In this document: positions 1 to 7,121 of the stretch, piece by piece
Layout: each line of letters opens with the position of its first letter
Numbering within the stretch: the stretch's first letter is position 1
NCBI GenBank assembly: GCA_964425275.1
Contig: CAYRLZ010000010.1
Location: forward strand, 1-16,086
Source of the DNA: CAYRLZ01 sp964425275
Lineage (GTDB): Bacteria > Hydrothermota > Tepidihabitantia > Tepidihabitantales > JBDRVQ01
Direction: 5' to 3'
DNA length: 16,086 nt
Translations under genes and position numbers: made by a program
The notes under the pieces: model-generated
Told to the model about the DNA's origin: nothing
What the model saw: the letters and a program-made list of their open reading frames with translations, nothing else
The model's database searches: none

Positions 1-31
1 TTTTTACTCTATATTTATAGAAGCAGAAAGA

Positions 32-44
32 TGCTCTTTGAAAA
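32..44 (+). promoter_or_regulatory. boxA-like antitermination element
   Basis: The bases TGCTCTTTGAAAA match the rrn boxA sequence of Enterobacteria (TGCTCTTTAACAA) at the first eight positions and in the A-rich end. BoxA in nascent RNA binds NusB-NusE(S10) and protects long untranslated or structured transcripts from Rho. Here it lies about 70 bases upstream of a small protein gene and directly before a stable leader hairpin, an order seen in rRNA leaders and some CRISPR leaders, but no rRNA or repeat array follows within the window. The match is short, so it could be chance. Confidence 0.4.
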
Positions 45-55
45 TTCGGTAAGTC

Positions 56-107
56 TTCCTGCCTCTGTCCGCGGAAGCGGGCAAATCCCGGGCAGGAAAG
101 GGGGTGA
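56..107 (+). promoter_or_regulatory. Structured mRNA leader touching the ribosome binding site
   Basis: Two nested stems are visible. The outer stem pairs TTCCTGCC (56-63) with GGCAGGAA (91-98), eight base pairs without mismatch. The inner stem pairs 66-72 with 77-83 (seven pairs, one G-U) and closes on a GGAA tetraloop, which is of the GNRA type. The 3' side of the internal junction (84-90) carries CCC at 87-89, which could pair with the GGGGG at 100-104 just outside the outer stem, giving an H-type pseudoknot that would cover the Shine-Dalgarno sequence GGTGA (103-107). This layout is typical of a translational switch or protein-binding leader. I do not recognise it as a known riboswitch class. 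The stems are seen; the pseudoknot and the function are inferred. Confidence 0.5.
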
Positions 108-112
108 GAGAT

Positions 113-484
113 ATGGCGAGAGATACTTATCGCCGAATCCAGAAATACGAGGCGAAGTTAGACCCGGAGATAATTAAGAAGCGGTTTGAGGTTCAGAAGC
201 AAGCAATGGTTGAACAGGAGGCCGGTATCTTTGCTGAGTTGGTCTCAATTGAAGAGGCGGCCAAGACGATTCTTGATGCCGAGGGAGTGCCGATTAGTAT
301 TTATCCGATGTATCTTTGTTATGTTAGGGAGATATGGCGGTTGCAGAAGAATTATGGCGGTGATGTCTTATATGATGAGGTGCGCGTGGCGGAGGCGAAG
401 TGGGTATCACGGGCCCTTTCGGCTACGGTCTTAGAGCGGTTAAGGGTGGATATCTTTGGTATCACGCTACCACCCGCTCCATAA
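113..484 (+). CDS. Small conserved-looking protein of unknown function
   Basis: A 123-residue soluble protein; I do not recognise the family. The ATG at 113 is preferred over the in-frame GTG at 104 because GGTGA (103-107) sits five bases before it. The N-terminal half is a charged, probably helical stretch rich in Lys, Glu and Arg (residues 1-55). The second half is more hydrophobic, with a tyrosine/tryptophan-rich patch at 61-80 (SIYPMYLCYVREIWRLQKNY), then EAKWVSRALS (94-103) and a C-terminal VDIFGI (112-117). There is no signal peptide, membrane segment, cysteine cluster or known catalytic motif. It stands alone, with a structured leader upstream and a GC-rich hairpin 8 bases after its stop, and its neighbour is on the opposite strand. 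The coding frame looks real from its amino-acid make-up and ribosome binding site. It could be a nucleic-acid-binding or regulatory protein, but nothing in the sequence proves this. Confidence 0.7.
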   Translation: MARDTYRRIQKYEAKLDPEIIKKRFEVQKQAMVEQEAGIFAELVSIEEAAKTILDAEGVPISIYPMYLCYVREIWRLQKNYGGDVLYDEVRVAEAKWVSRALSATVLERLRVDIFGITLPPAP

Positions 485-491
485 AAAGAGA

Positions 492-515
492 CGGCGGGCA
501 AGGCGCCACCCGCCG
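492..515 (+). terminator. GC-rich hairpin after the first gene
   Basis: CGGCGGG (492-498) pairs perfectly with CCCGCCG (509-515) across a ten-base loop that itself contains GGCGCC. It starts 8 bases after the stop codon at 484. It lacks the U-run of a classical intrinsic terminator (GTAAAAATTAG follows), so it may be an mRNA 3' stabilising stem or a weak terminator. Confidence 0.4.
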
Positions 516-778
516 GTAAAAATTAGCAAAGAACCAGCGGAGTAATCTCTTTAATCAACCTTCTGAAGACCCTAAAGATTTTAATACTTTTTGCCAACAA
601 CGAAGAACGGACTTGGGAGATTGGGATAGATTTTTACCGTTGATTGTTTAGTATTAAGGGTCGGAATATTGTTTCTAAAACCCGGTATCTAGTGTGACTT
701 GAAGAGATTCTTAGTTAAAAAACCCGAGATTATGTTAAATAAAAGAATTGAACAGAGGAAGATTTTAGTATTAGGAAA
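516..778. other. Non-coding gap between convergent genes
   Basis: No convincing gene, tRNA or terminator seen. Three A/T-rich words share a pattern: TTTAATACTT at 580-589 and TTTAGTATTA at 647-656 and 764-773. On the minus strand, downstream of the GH130 gene, there are short U-runs (for example after CTCGGG, complement of 717-728), but no stem that would make a terminator. Confidence 0.5.
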
Positions 779-1759
779 TTAGGTTATCATCGTTTCACCC
801 GGGGCCTCGCAGGTTTCCGAGGTATGTTTATCTAACCAGTCCAACAGTTCGCTCAAGCGTGCCCAGGCAAGGCAGATGACAGTATCCGCCGCGCCGTAAT
901 ATATTCGGATTGTCTCGCCGTCCGGCTCAAGAACACCGCCACAGGGAAAGACCACCGCATTCACATCGCCTACCCTTTCGTAATCCATCATCGGTCCAAA
1001 AATCCATTCGGTTCCCCGGCGGGCACACCACCAAGGCTTATTTAAATCCAAGAGGGCAAGACCAATTCGGTAAATTGAGCCATTTGGTGTTTCTTTCACT
1101 CCATGATAGAACATAAGCCAGCCGTGCGGGGTTTCAATTGGTGGTAAAGCAAGACCAACCCGACTGGCATCCCACCAGGCCCCTTGTCTTGCCGGCAGAA
1201 CCAAGTGATGCCCACCCCAGTGAATCAAATCCGGGGATTGGGAGATGTAAATGTGAGCTCCTAACCAGGTTGTTGGTCGGTGAATCATTAACCAATAGCC
1301 GTTAAATCTTCTGGGCAATAGCGCGGCGTCTTTATCGGCCGGAGGCATTACGACTCCCAACCGCTCAAAATCCTTAAAATCTTTGGTCAAGGCGAGTGCG
1401 ACCGCTGGACCGGCGCGCGAATAAGCGGTATAGGTTATGGCATATTTCTTTAACTCCTCAACCCAAGTGATGCGCGGGTCCTCAATTCCCCATAACTCCT
1501 CCGGATGTCTTATCGGGTCCGGACTAAAAGTTGGGATTGGGTCAATTTCCCAATTATCCACCCCGTTCTTTGACCGAGCAACGCAGAGATGGGAAATTCC
1601 CCGACGGTCTTCCACGCGGCAGAGAAGAAGGGTTACACCATCCGGTAAAAGTACTGCGCCCGGATTGAAGACGGAATTGACCGGATAGGGCCAATCCTTA
1701 GCGGTAAGGATTGGATTTTTTTCGTACCGCCGAAGTAAAGGGTAAGAATCACTACTCAT
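779..1759 (-). CDS. GH130 family glycoside phosphorylase / beta-mannosidase-like protein
   Basis: A 326-residue cytoplasmic protein of glycoside hydrolase family 130, the five-bladed beta-propeller family that phosphorolyses or hydrolyses beta-mannosides. Motifs in order: NSVFNPGAV (28-36), LLCRVEDRRG (45-54), GIEDPRIT (91-98, holding the conserved acidic residue of the family), DAALLPRR (144-151), the WWDASRVG patch (195-202), FYHGV (217-221) and YYGAADT (287-293). Length is normal. An open frame continues upstream to 2101, but that part overlaps the glycosyltransferase gene in another frame and does not look like protein. The ATG at 1759 follows the neighbour's stop by 7 bases, has no clear ribosome binding site, and is probably reached by translational coupling. 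Pairing with a GT4 enzyme suggests making or recycling a mannose-containing glycan or solute. Which of phosphorolysis or hydrolysis it performs, and the sugar, cannot be read from the sequence. Confidence 0.88.
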   Translation of the reverse strand: MSSDSYPLLRRYEKNPILTAKDWPYPVNSVFNPGAVLLPDGVTLLLCRVEDRRGISHLCVARSKNGVDNWEIDPIPTFSPDPIRHPEELWGIEDPRITWVEELKKYAITYTAYSRAGPAVALALTKDFKDFERLGVVMPPADKDAALLPRRFNGYWLMIHRPTTWLGAHIYISQSPDLIHWGGHHLVLPARQGAWWDASRVGLALPPIETPHGWLMFYHGVKETPNGSIYRIGLALLDLNKPWWCARRGTEWIFGPMMDYERVGDVNAVVFPCGGVLEPDGETIRIYYGAADTVICLAWARLSELLDWLDKHTSETCEAPGETMIT

Positions 1760-1766
1760 TATCCAT

Positions 1767-4031
1767 TTATTTTTGGTTGGCTGGTGACTGCGCCGTGCGC
1801 ATTGTGAGGAGCGCCGCAAGAAAGGAGAGGGTGGCTTCGGCTCCCTCATTTCCGTTAACCCCGTCGGGATGGAGTCCATCGTGACAACCCCCAGTGAAAT
1901 AATCATACAATGGTAAACCCAGGTCGTTTCGACCCAAAAACCATTCAAAAGCTCGGCGCATCTCCTCTCGCCAGCGCGGCTCGTGGGTCGCAAGATATGC
2001 CTGATAACAGGCCTCAATCGTGCAATGAGCCTCAATCGGTTGTTGGTCAAACCGCGCCCGCGGAGTATTACGGCGCCACCCAAGATTAGCGATTGGCACA
2101 AAATGCCCCTCTTCCGCAGTCTGCACCTTTATCAGCCAGTTTAAGGATTCCAGCCCTGATTCAACTAATTCCGGACGATGCAAATCTCGCCCAACCGCAA
2201 TCAATGCCTCACTCAGCCGGGCATTGGCATAAGCAAGCATCGGTTCAAACCATCGCCAGTCCTCACTCCGATTGGACTTATATAACTGATAGAGTCGTTC
2301 GGCAAGTAGTTCTTTAAAACGGCGGGCATTACTATCACCCGGAAATCGCTGGGTATAGAAACACAATCCAAGAATAGTATAAGCCCAGGCCCGGGGACTG
2401 GTAAAAAGCTCAACAGCGGTTAGACCGGATGAGAAGAGATTCATCGTTAAGGCAATAATCCCCTCTTCATTACTGGCACTTACCGCATAACCCAATGCCC
2501 AGAGTGCTCGGCCCTGAGAGTCTTCTGACCCGGCACCCTCCAGCCAACGTCGGTCATAAGAAAGAAAGTTGCGAAAGCGACCATTCTGTCGGTTGAAGGC
2601 GAAATCAACAAAAGCCAGATACCGACGAATCAACCGGTTGATGAGTATCTTATCTACTTCCTGCTCCCTGGCCCTTAGAGCGACTAAAAGCGCCCGGGCA
2701 TTATCATCGGTCGTATAACCTTCATTTAGGTTTGGCACAATGCGGCGGGCATGCTGAAGGATACCCGTGTCATCGGTCAGGGTCAAAAGATGATTGAGAT
2801 TCAATTCCGGTAAGTCAATATCTAATGGGTCAGAACTTCCGGCCAGTTGATAAAGAATCGCTGGACCGGATCTTCGCTCTTCTGCGGCTCTTTGAAAGAC
2901 ATCAAGATATGTCCGCGCCACTTCCTTCCAAATCATTTTCCGACCAAAGGCATAGGCGCGTTTGCGCATCTGATGCCGTTCTGCCTCCTCTTTGAATAAA
3001 TGAATTATTGTCTCGGCAAGGGTAACAGAGTTCCGAAACGGCACCAACCGACCGCGACCATCAGCCAACATCTCTTCGGCATACCAGTAGGGAGTGGAGA
3101 CGACCGCCTTGCCCACGCCCATTGAATAGGCTAAGGTGCCGGAGACAATCTGTTGGGGATTGAGATAAGGGGTGACATAGATATCAGCCGACCCAAGAAA
3201 CCGGCACAACTCCTCTAAACTGACAAATCGGTTATGGAAAATGATGTGCTGGGTGACATTAACCTCCCTTGCCCGGCGCTGGAGGCTAAGCCGATATTCT
3301 TCACCGTACTCTCGCTTCACATTGGGATGGGTAATACCAAGCACAATATAGACGACATCAGGAAAATTCTTAACGATTATGGGGAGGGCATCAATCATAT
3401 ACTCAATCCCCTTATTAGGCGAGAGAAGCCCAAAGGTTAAAATCACCCGACGCCCTTCAACACCAAACAAATCCTTATAATAGTTTGGGTCAACAAAAGG
3501 CATATCCGGAATACCGTGATGGATGAAATCAATCTTTTCCCCCGGGACTTGATAAACCTCTTTTAATATTTGGATTGCCTTTTCACTCATCACTACCACT
3601 CGTTCCGAAAGTCGGCAGATTTCCTCAAGAACCTGACGTTGATGTTCATCCGGTGACAAAAGAACCGAATGGAGGGTAGTAACTAAGGGCATTCGCAGAC
3701 GACGCAAGGCAACGAGAATATGACTCCCAGCCGGACCACCAAAGATTCCATATTCGTGCTGAAGACAAACTAAATCCACCCGGGTCATATTCAGAAACTC
3801 GGCCATCTGTCGGTAATAATCCTGGTTATTCTGGATTACTTCAAACCGCACCCTTTCCGGATACGGATAACCTTCCGGGGTGTCATTTACGGCCACAACC
3901 AAACAATCCAATTCCGATGCCTCCTGAGCTACCGACTCACACAAGTCAGAGGTAAAGGTAGCGATGCCACAGCGCCGTGGTAGATAATTTCCAATAAAGG
4001 CAATTTTATTAAATGGATATTTTCTCCGCAT
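1767..4031 (-). CDS. GT4 glycosyltransferase fused to a C-terminal alpha-toroid domain
   Basis: A 754-residue two-domain protein. Residues 1 to about 390 are a GT-B glycosyltransferase of family GT4, close to the mannosyltransferase-like branch: PRRCGIATFT (18-27, N-terminal acceptor loop), LQHEYGIFGG (90-99), HHGIP (171-175), GLLSPNKGIEYMI (201-213, sugar-nucleotide region) and the SGTLAYSMGVGKAVVSTPYW stretch (297-316), which in this branch replaces the usual E-x7-E motif. Residues from about 400 to 754 are helical, with TTDDNARALLVALRA (440-454) and repeated Trp-rich helices, as in (alpha/alpha)6 toroids of six-hairpin glycosidase type. The likely role is transfer of mannose or another hexose from a nucleotide donor, with the toroid binding or trimming glycan. 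It is first in an operon with a GH130 enzyme. The start lies only 11 bases after a promoter -10 box and has no ribosome binding site, so the mRNA is probably leaderless. Confidence 0.85.
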   Translation of the reverse strand: MRRKYPFNKIAFIGNYLPRRCGIATFTSDLCESVAQEASELDCLVVAVNDTPEGYPYPERVRFEVIQNNQDYYRQMAEFLNMTRVDLVCLQHEYGIFGGPAGSHILVALRRLRMPLVTTLHSVLLSPDEHQRQVLEEICRLSERVVVMSEKAIQILKEVYQVPGEKIDFIHHGIPDMPFVDPNYYKDLFGVEGRRVILTFGLLSPNKGIEYMIDALPIIVKNFPDVVYIVLGITHPNVKREYGEEYRLSLQRRAREVNVTQHIIFHNRFVSLEELCRFLGSADIYVTPYLNPQQIVSGTLAYSMGVGKAVVSTPYWYAEEMLADGRGRLVPFRNSVTLAETIIHLFKEEAERHQMRKRAYAFGRKMIWKEVARTYLDVFQRAAEERRSGPAILYQLAGSSDPLDIDLPELNLNHLLTLTDDTGILQHARRIVPNLNEGYTTDDNARALLVALRAREQEVDKILINRLIRRYLAFVDFAFNRQNGRFRNFLSYDRRWLEGAGSEDSQGRALWALGYAVSASNEEGIIALTMNLFSSGLTAVELFTSPRAWAYTILGLCFYTQRFPGDSNARRFKELLAERLYQLYKSNRSEDWRWFEPMLAYANARLSEALIAVGRDLHRPELVESGLESLNWLIKVQTAEEGHFVPIANLGWRRNTPRARFDQQPIEAHCTIEACYQAYLATHEPRWREEMRRAFEWFLGRNDLGLPLYDYFTGGCHDGLHPDGVNGNEGAEATLSFLAALLTMRTAQSPANQK

Positions 4032-4042
4032 CGCAATTATCT

Positions 4043-4070
4043 ATAATAGTCAAAAATCGGCTGGAGTCAA
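4043..4070 (-). promoter_or_regulatory. Promoter of the glycosyltransferase/GH130 operon
   Basis: On the minus strand, TTGACT (complement of 4065-4070) is followed after 16 bases by TATTAT (complement of 4043-4048). The start codon at 4031 begins 11 bases further on, leaving an expected untranslated leader of only about 3-5 bases. Confidence 0.65.
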
Positions 4071-4093
4071 GGTCTAATGTTTTCATTGGTCGC

Positions 4094-4122
4094 TTGACAA
4101 AATGGTCTTTTTGCGTTAAATT
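4094..4122 (+). promoter_or_regulatory. Promoter of tldD-pmbA
   Basis: A perfect TTGACA (4094-4099), a 17-base spacer, then TAAATT (4117-4122, four of six matches to TATAAT). It is divergent from the glycosyltransferase promoter, with 23 bases between the two -35 boxes. The expected mRNA leader to the tldD start is about 70 bases. The stretch TTTGCGTTA around its -10 box is shared with the rho-proximal promoter. Confidence 0.65.
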
Positions 4123-4129
4123 AAAGAAG

Positions 4130-4189
4130 ATGAGGGTAAATTTTTATGAGAAAAATAAACTGCTTGGTTTGCTGATTGTCCAGAGATAA
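4130..4189 (+). CDS. Possible 19-residue leader peptide before tldD
   Basis: An ATG at 4130 opens 19 codons (beginning MRVNFYEKNK) and stops at 4187-4189, 12 bases before tldD. It has no ribosome binding site, but it lies at or within a base or two of the predicted transcription start, where a leaderless start could work. Such a short frame can easily arise by chance in this AT-rich leader. Confidence 0.15.
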   Translation: MRVNFYEKNKLLGLLIVQR

Positions 4190-4201
4190 ACAGGAGGGTT
4201 T

Positions 4202-5638
4202 ATGGAAAAGGAATTGGTTGCCTTAGCCTTGGATGTAATTGAAAGGGAAGGTGCTTCTTACGGTGACTGTCGATTTGTCCGGATTGAAGAGGAGACGATT
4301 CATATGGAAAACGGTCGGATTGATACCCTGCGCCGCGACGAAGACCAGGGAGTTGGTATCCGGGTGATAAAAGATGGTGCCTGGGGATTTGCCGCCACTG
4401 CAAAATTGACCAAAGAGGATATAGAGAGAACCGCAAAGTTGGCAATAAAGGTTGCCAATGCCTCAAAGCGACTAAAAAATAAAGATGTCGTCCTCGCCCC
4501 GACCGAAAAGGTGGCGGATACTTATTGCACACCTTTCACCTCCGACCCATTTCTTATTCCTCTCACAAAGAAGATTGACCTGCTTCTTAGTTGTGATACA
4601 ATTATGAGAAAGGTGAAGGGGATAAAGCAGAGGCGCGGTGAGTTATATTTCTATAAGAAGTTCCAAATCTTTGCCTCAACCGAAGATTCCCTCATTGAGC
4701 AGACAATTTATCATACCGGGGGTTATATTGAAGCCTTAGCGGTAAAAGGAAATGTCACCGGTCAACGTTCTTATCCGGGGATGCGCGGGCATTACAAAAG
4801 TGCCGGCTATGAGTTTATTGAATCCCTGAAATTTACGGATAACGCCCAGAGGGTTGCCGAAGAGGCGGTCGCCTTAACTACTGCCCGGGAATGTCCGGAA
4901 ATGACGACAACGGTTATCCTGGATGGTTCAATGGTGGCGATTCAAATTCACGAAACCGTAGGACATCCGACCGAACTTGACCGAGTCTTAGGAACCGAGG
5001 TCAGTCTTGCTGGAACCAGTCATCTCACCCCGGATAAAAGAGGGAATTTTAAGTTCGGAAGTGAAATCGTAACGATTTCGGCGGACGCCACAATTCCTGG
5101 GGGACTTGGCACGTTCGGTTACGACGATGAGGGAACAAAGGCCTCTGTCTCTTATTTAATAAAAGACGGCATCTTTACTGGCTACTTAACCTCCCGGGAG
5201 ACCGCCGCGGTCTTTCAGGAGAAGAGTAACGGAACGATGCGAGCGCAATCCTTTGGATTTATTCCCTTAATTAGAATGACTAATATCAACCTCCTACCCC
5301 AAAAAGGAAAATTAGAAGAGATAATTGCCGATACTAAGGAAGGAATCTATTTTGAATCCGCCGGTTCGCCCAGTATTGACGACAAGCGGTTAAATTATCA
5401 CATCTCTTCGGAAATCGGCTGGCTAATAAAGAACGGCAAAAAGACCGAAATCATCCGAAGACCTGCTTATTCTGGTATCTCTTATGAGATATGGCGGAAC
5501 TGTGATGCAATCTGTGGTCCAGAAGAATGGGAGGTTTGGGGTGTGCCTAACTGCGGTAAAGGTGACCCCACACAGATTGCTCATGTCGGACACGGTGCAA
5601 GTCCGGCCCGATTCCGAAATGTCAAGGTGGGAAAGTAA
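4202..5638 (+). CDS. tldD: Metalloprotease TldD, zinc subunit
   Basis: A 478-residue TldD-family metalloprotease, the catalytic half of the TldD/TldE complex that cleaves unfolded or natural short peptides inside the cell (in E. coli, maturation of microcin B17 and degradation of the antitoxin CcdA). The zinc motif HEXXXH is present as HETVGH (250-255), and the third-ligand cysteine of the family is in NCGKGDP (450-456, Cys451). Other family marks: GVGIRVIKDGAWGFAAT (50-66), GFGYDDEG-like GTFGYDDEGTKAS (303-315) and a C-terminal HVGHGASPARF (461-471). Length is typical. The start is fixed by GGAGGG three bases before the ATG. It is followed 16 bases later by its partner pmbA, and the pair forms its own operon behind a strong promoter. 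All expected active-site residues are present. Confidence 0.95.
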   Translation: MEKELVALALDVIEREGASYGDCRFVRIEEETIHMENGRIDTLRRDEDQGVGIRVIKDGAWGFAATAKLTKEDIERTAKLAIKVANASKRLKNKDVVLAPTEKVADTYCTPFTSDPFLIPLTKKIDLLLSCDTIMRKVKGIKQRRGELYFYKKFQIFASTEDSLIEQTIYHTGGYIEALAVKGNVTGQRSYPGMRGHYKSAGYEFIESLKFTDNAQRVAEEAVALTTARECPEMTTTVILDGSMVAIQIHETVGHPTELDRVLGTEVSLAGTSHLTPDKRGNFKFGSEIVTISADATIPGGLGTFGYDDEGTKASVSYLIKDGIFTGYLTSRETAAVFQEKSNGTMRAQSFGFIPLIRMTNINLLPQKGKLEEIIADTKEGIYFESAGSPSIDDKRLNYHISSEIGWLIKNGKKTEIIRRPAYSGISYEIWRNCDAICGPEEWEVWGVPNCGKGDPTQIAHVGHGASPARFRNVKVGK

Positions 5639-5654
5639 ATCATAAGGAGGAGAA

Positions 5655-6989
5655 ATGATTGATAAGACGAAGACAAAGGAATATTTAGATTTGATTATTA
5701 AGATGAAAGATATTGAGGCAATTGAAGGTGGTCTCTTCTATTCGGAAAAGGGGACAACCCGTTTCGCCAACTCAATAATTCATCAGAATATGGTGGTTGA
5801 AGACCCCTGGCTCTGGATAAGGGGGGTTGATAAAAAGCGGGTCTGTGGCGTTTCCACCAAAGATTTCCGAAAAGAAGGGATTGAAAGAGCCTTAGGAAAA
5901 CTTAAAGAAGCCATCAAGGAAGTAAGACCGGATAAAGACTTTCCGGGTCTACCGAAACGACCAAAGGGATTTCGCCTTAAAAAGACCGCCGAACCAGAAT
6001 TTATTGACCCGGAACAAAGAGGTGAGGCGGTAGCCAAGATGGTGAAGGTTTGTAAGAAATACCATCTTAATGCCTTCGGCGTTCTCCATAGCACCCGTCT
6101 CGCCTTAGGTGTGGCAAACTCTAACGGTATATTTAACTACGGAACAAATGGGATAAATTTTGTCTCAATTACCGCAATGGGAAATGGGGCATCGGGTTAT
6201 GCGGTTGATACCAAAAGTCATTTTAACGATATTGATTTTGTCAATCTGGCCGAGATTGCTTGCGAAAAGGCCCTCCTTTCTAAAAACCCAAGAGAAATTG
6301 AGCCCGGGAAGTATACCGTCCTTTTAGAAGAACCAGCGGTTGGTGAGATGCTAATGTTCTTAGCTTGGCTGGAATTTGGTGCCAAGCGCTTCCGAGAGAA
6401 ATCCTCTATCCTATCCAAAAGGATTGGAAAGTATATTACCGGAAAGAATATCACCCTCTATGATGACTTTCGCCATCCGGAGATGATTGGTTTTTCTTTT
6501 GATTTTGAAGGCTATCCCAAAAGTGCTGTAGATTTGATAAAGAATGGAAAGGCTAAGGGAGTGGTTTTAGACTCCTTTTATGCGAGACTCTTAAAGAAGA
6601 AAAATACCGGCCATGCCCTACCTCAGCCATCTTCCGGCGGACCAATTCCCATCAATCTAATAATGAAAAATGGGGAAGAGAAAAAGGAAGAGATGCTTAA
6701 AGAAATTGACAAGGGAATCTTGGTGACCCGATTCTGGTATGTGCGCGTCGTTGACCCGGATAAGACGCTAATCACCGGAATGACCCGGGACGGAACCTTC
6801 TTTATTGAAAAAGGGAAAATCGCCTATCCAATTAAGAATATGCGCTTCACAATCAATATTTACGAAACACTCTCTCGGGTGAGAAAAATTTCCCAGGAAC
6901 GAAAACTTTATGGCGAGGATATTTTCTTTCTTCTTGCACCAGCGCTTCTAATTGATGAGTTCAACTTTGCCTCCAAAACCGAATACTAA
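5655..6989 (+). CDS. pmbA: TldD/E partner subunit PmbA (TldE), non-zinc
   Basis: A 444-residue member of the same family as the upstream gene but of the PmbA/TldE type. At the place where TldD has the zinc HETVGH, this protein has EEPAVGEM (225-232), so the histidine ligands are lost, as in known TldE subunits. The family core is otherwise kept: DDFRHPEMIGFSFDFEGYP (270-288), then LIKNGKAKGVVLDSFYA (294-310) and TGHALPQPSSGG. It is expected to form the heterodimer chamber with TldD. AAGGAGGAG stands right before the ATG. The gap to tldD is 16 bases, so the two are co-transcribed. No terminator is visible after it, so some transcription may run on into the rho region. Confidence 0.93.
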   Translation: MIDKTKTKEYLDLIIKMKDIEAIEGGLFYSEKGTTRFANSIIHQNMVVEDPWLWIRGVDKKRVCGVSTKDFRKEGIERALGKLKEAIKEVRPDKDFPGLPKRPKGFRLKKTAEPEFIDPEQRGEAVAKMVKVCKKYHLNAFGVLHSTRLALGVANSNGIFNYGTNGINFVSITAMGNGASGYAVDTKSHFNDIDFVNLAEIACEKALLSKNPREIEPGKYTVLLEEPAVGEMLMFLAWLEFGAKRFREKSSILSKRIGKYITGKNITLYDDFRHPEMIGFSFDFEGYPKSAVDLIKNGKAKGVVLDSFYARLLKKKNTGHALPQPSSGGPIPINLIMKNGEEKKEEMLKEIDKGILVTRFWYVRVVDPDKTLITGMTRDGTFFIEKGKIAYPIKNMRFTINIYETLSRVRKISQERKLYGEDIFFLLAPALLIDEFNFASKTEY

Positions 6990-7004
6990 TCAAAGATTTA
7001 GGAG

Positions 7005-7032
7005 TTGACTTTTCTCTTAAATTGGCTATAAT
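7005..7032 (+). promoter_or_regulatory. Upstream (distal) promoter of the rho cluster
   Basis: TTGACT (7005-7010), a 16-base spacer, then a perfect TATAAT (7027-7032). It fires about 117 bases upstream of a second promoter on the same strand, giving either a longer rho leader or a short untranslated RNA. Confidence 0.6.
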
Positions 7033-7033
7033 A

Positions 7034-7046
7034 AAAGTTAAACTTT
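7034..7046. promoter_or_regulatory. Palindrome AAAGTTAAACTTT at the distal rho promoter start site
   Basis: A perfect 13-base palindrome (AAAGTT-A-AACTTT) starting one base after the -10 box and covering the expected transcription start. This is a common place for an operator, although A/T-rich palindromes also arise by chance. Confidence 0.3.
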
Positions 7047-7121
7047 GGGACTTTTGGGGAGCTTGAGGATAAAGTAATAAACTGGCTCCTGGATAAATAA
7101 TAAAAAGGGTAAAGATTATCC

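Noticed and set aside
1..20. A promoter -10 box (TATATT, 10-15) for the first gene
   Set aside because: The matching -35 box would lie outside the window, so it cannot be tested.
104..112. GTG at 104 as start of the first gene
   Set aside because: The ATG at 113 has GGTGA at good spacing, whereas the GTG overlaps that ribosome binding site.
1760..2101. Upstream extension of the GH130 reading frame
   Set aside because: It overlaps the glycosyltransferase gene in another frame, its residues do not resemble GH130, and the family N-terminus begins near the ATG at 1759.
4200..4532. Minus-strand open frame opposite tldD
   Set aside because: It lies wholly inside the well-supported tldD gene and its protein is compositionally odd (Pro, His, Arg-rich), a typical shadow.
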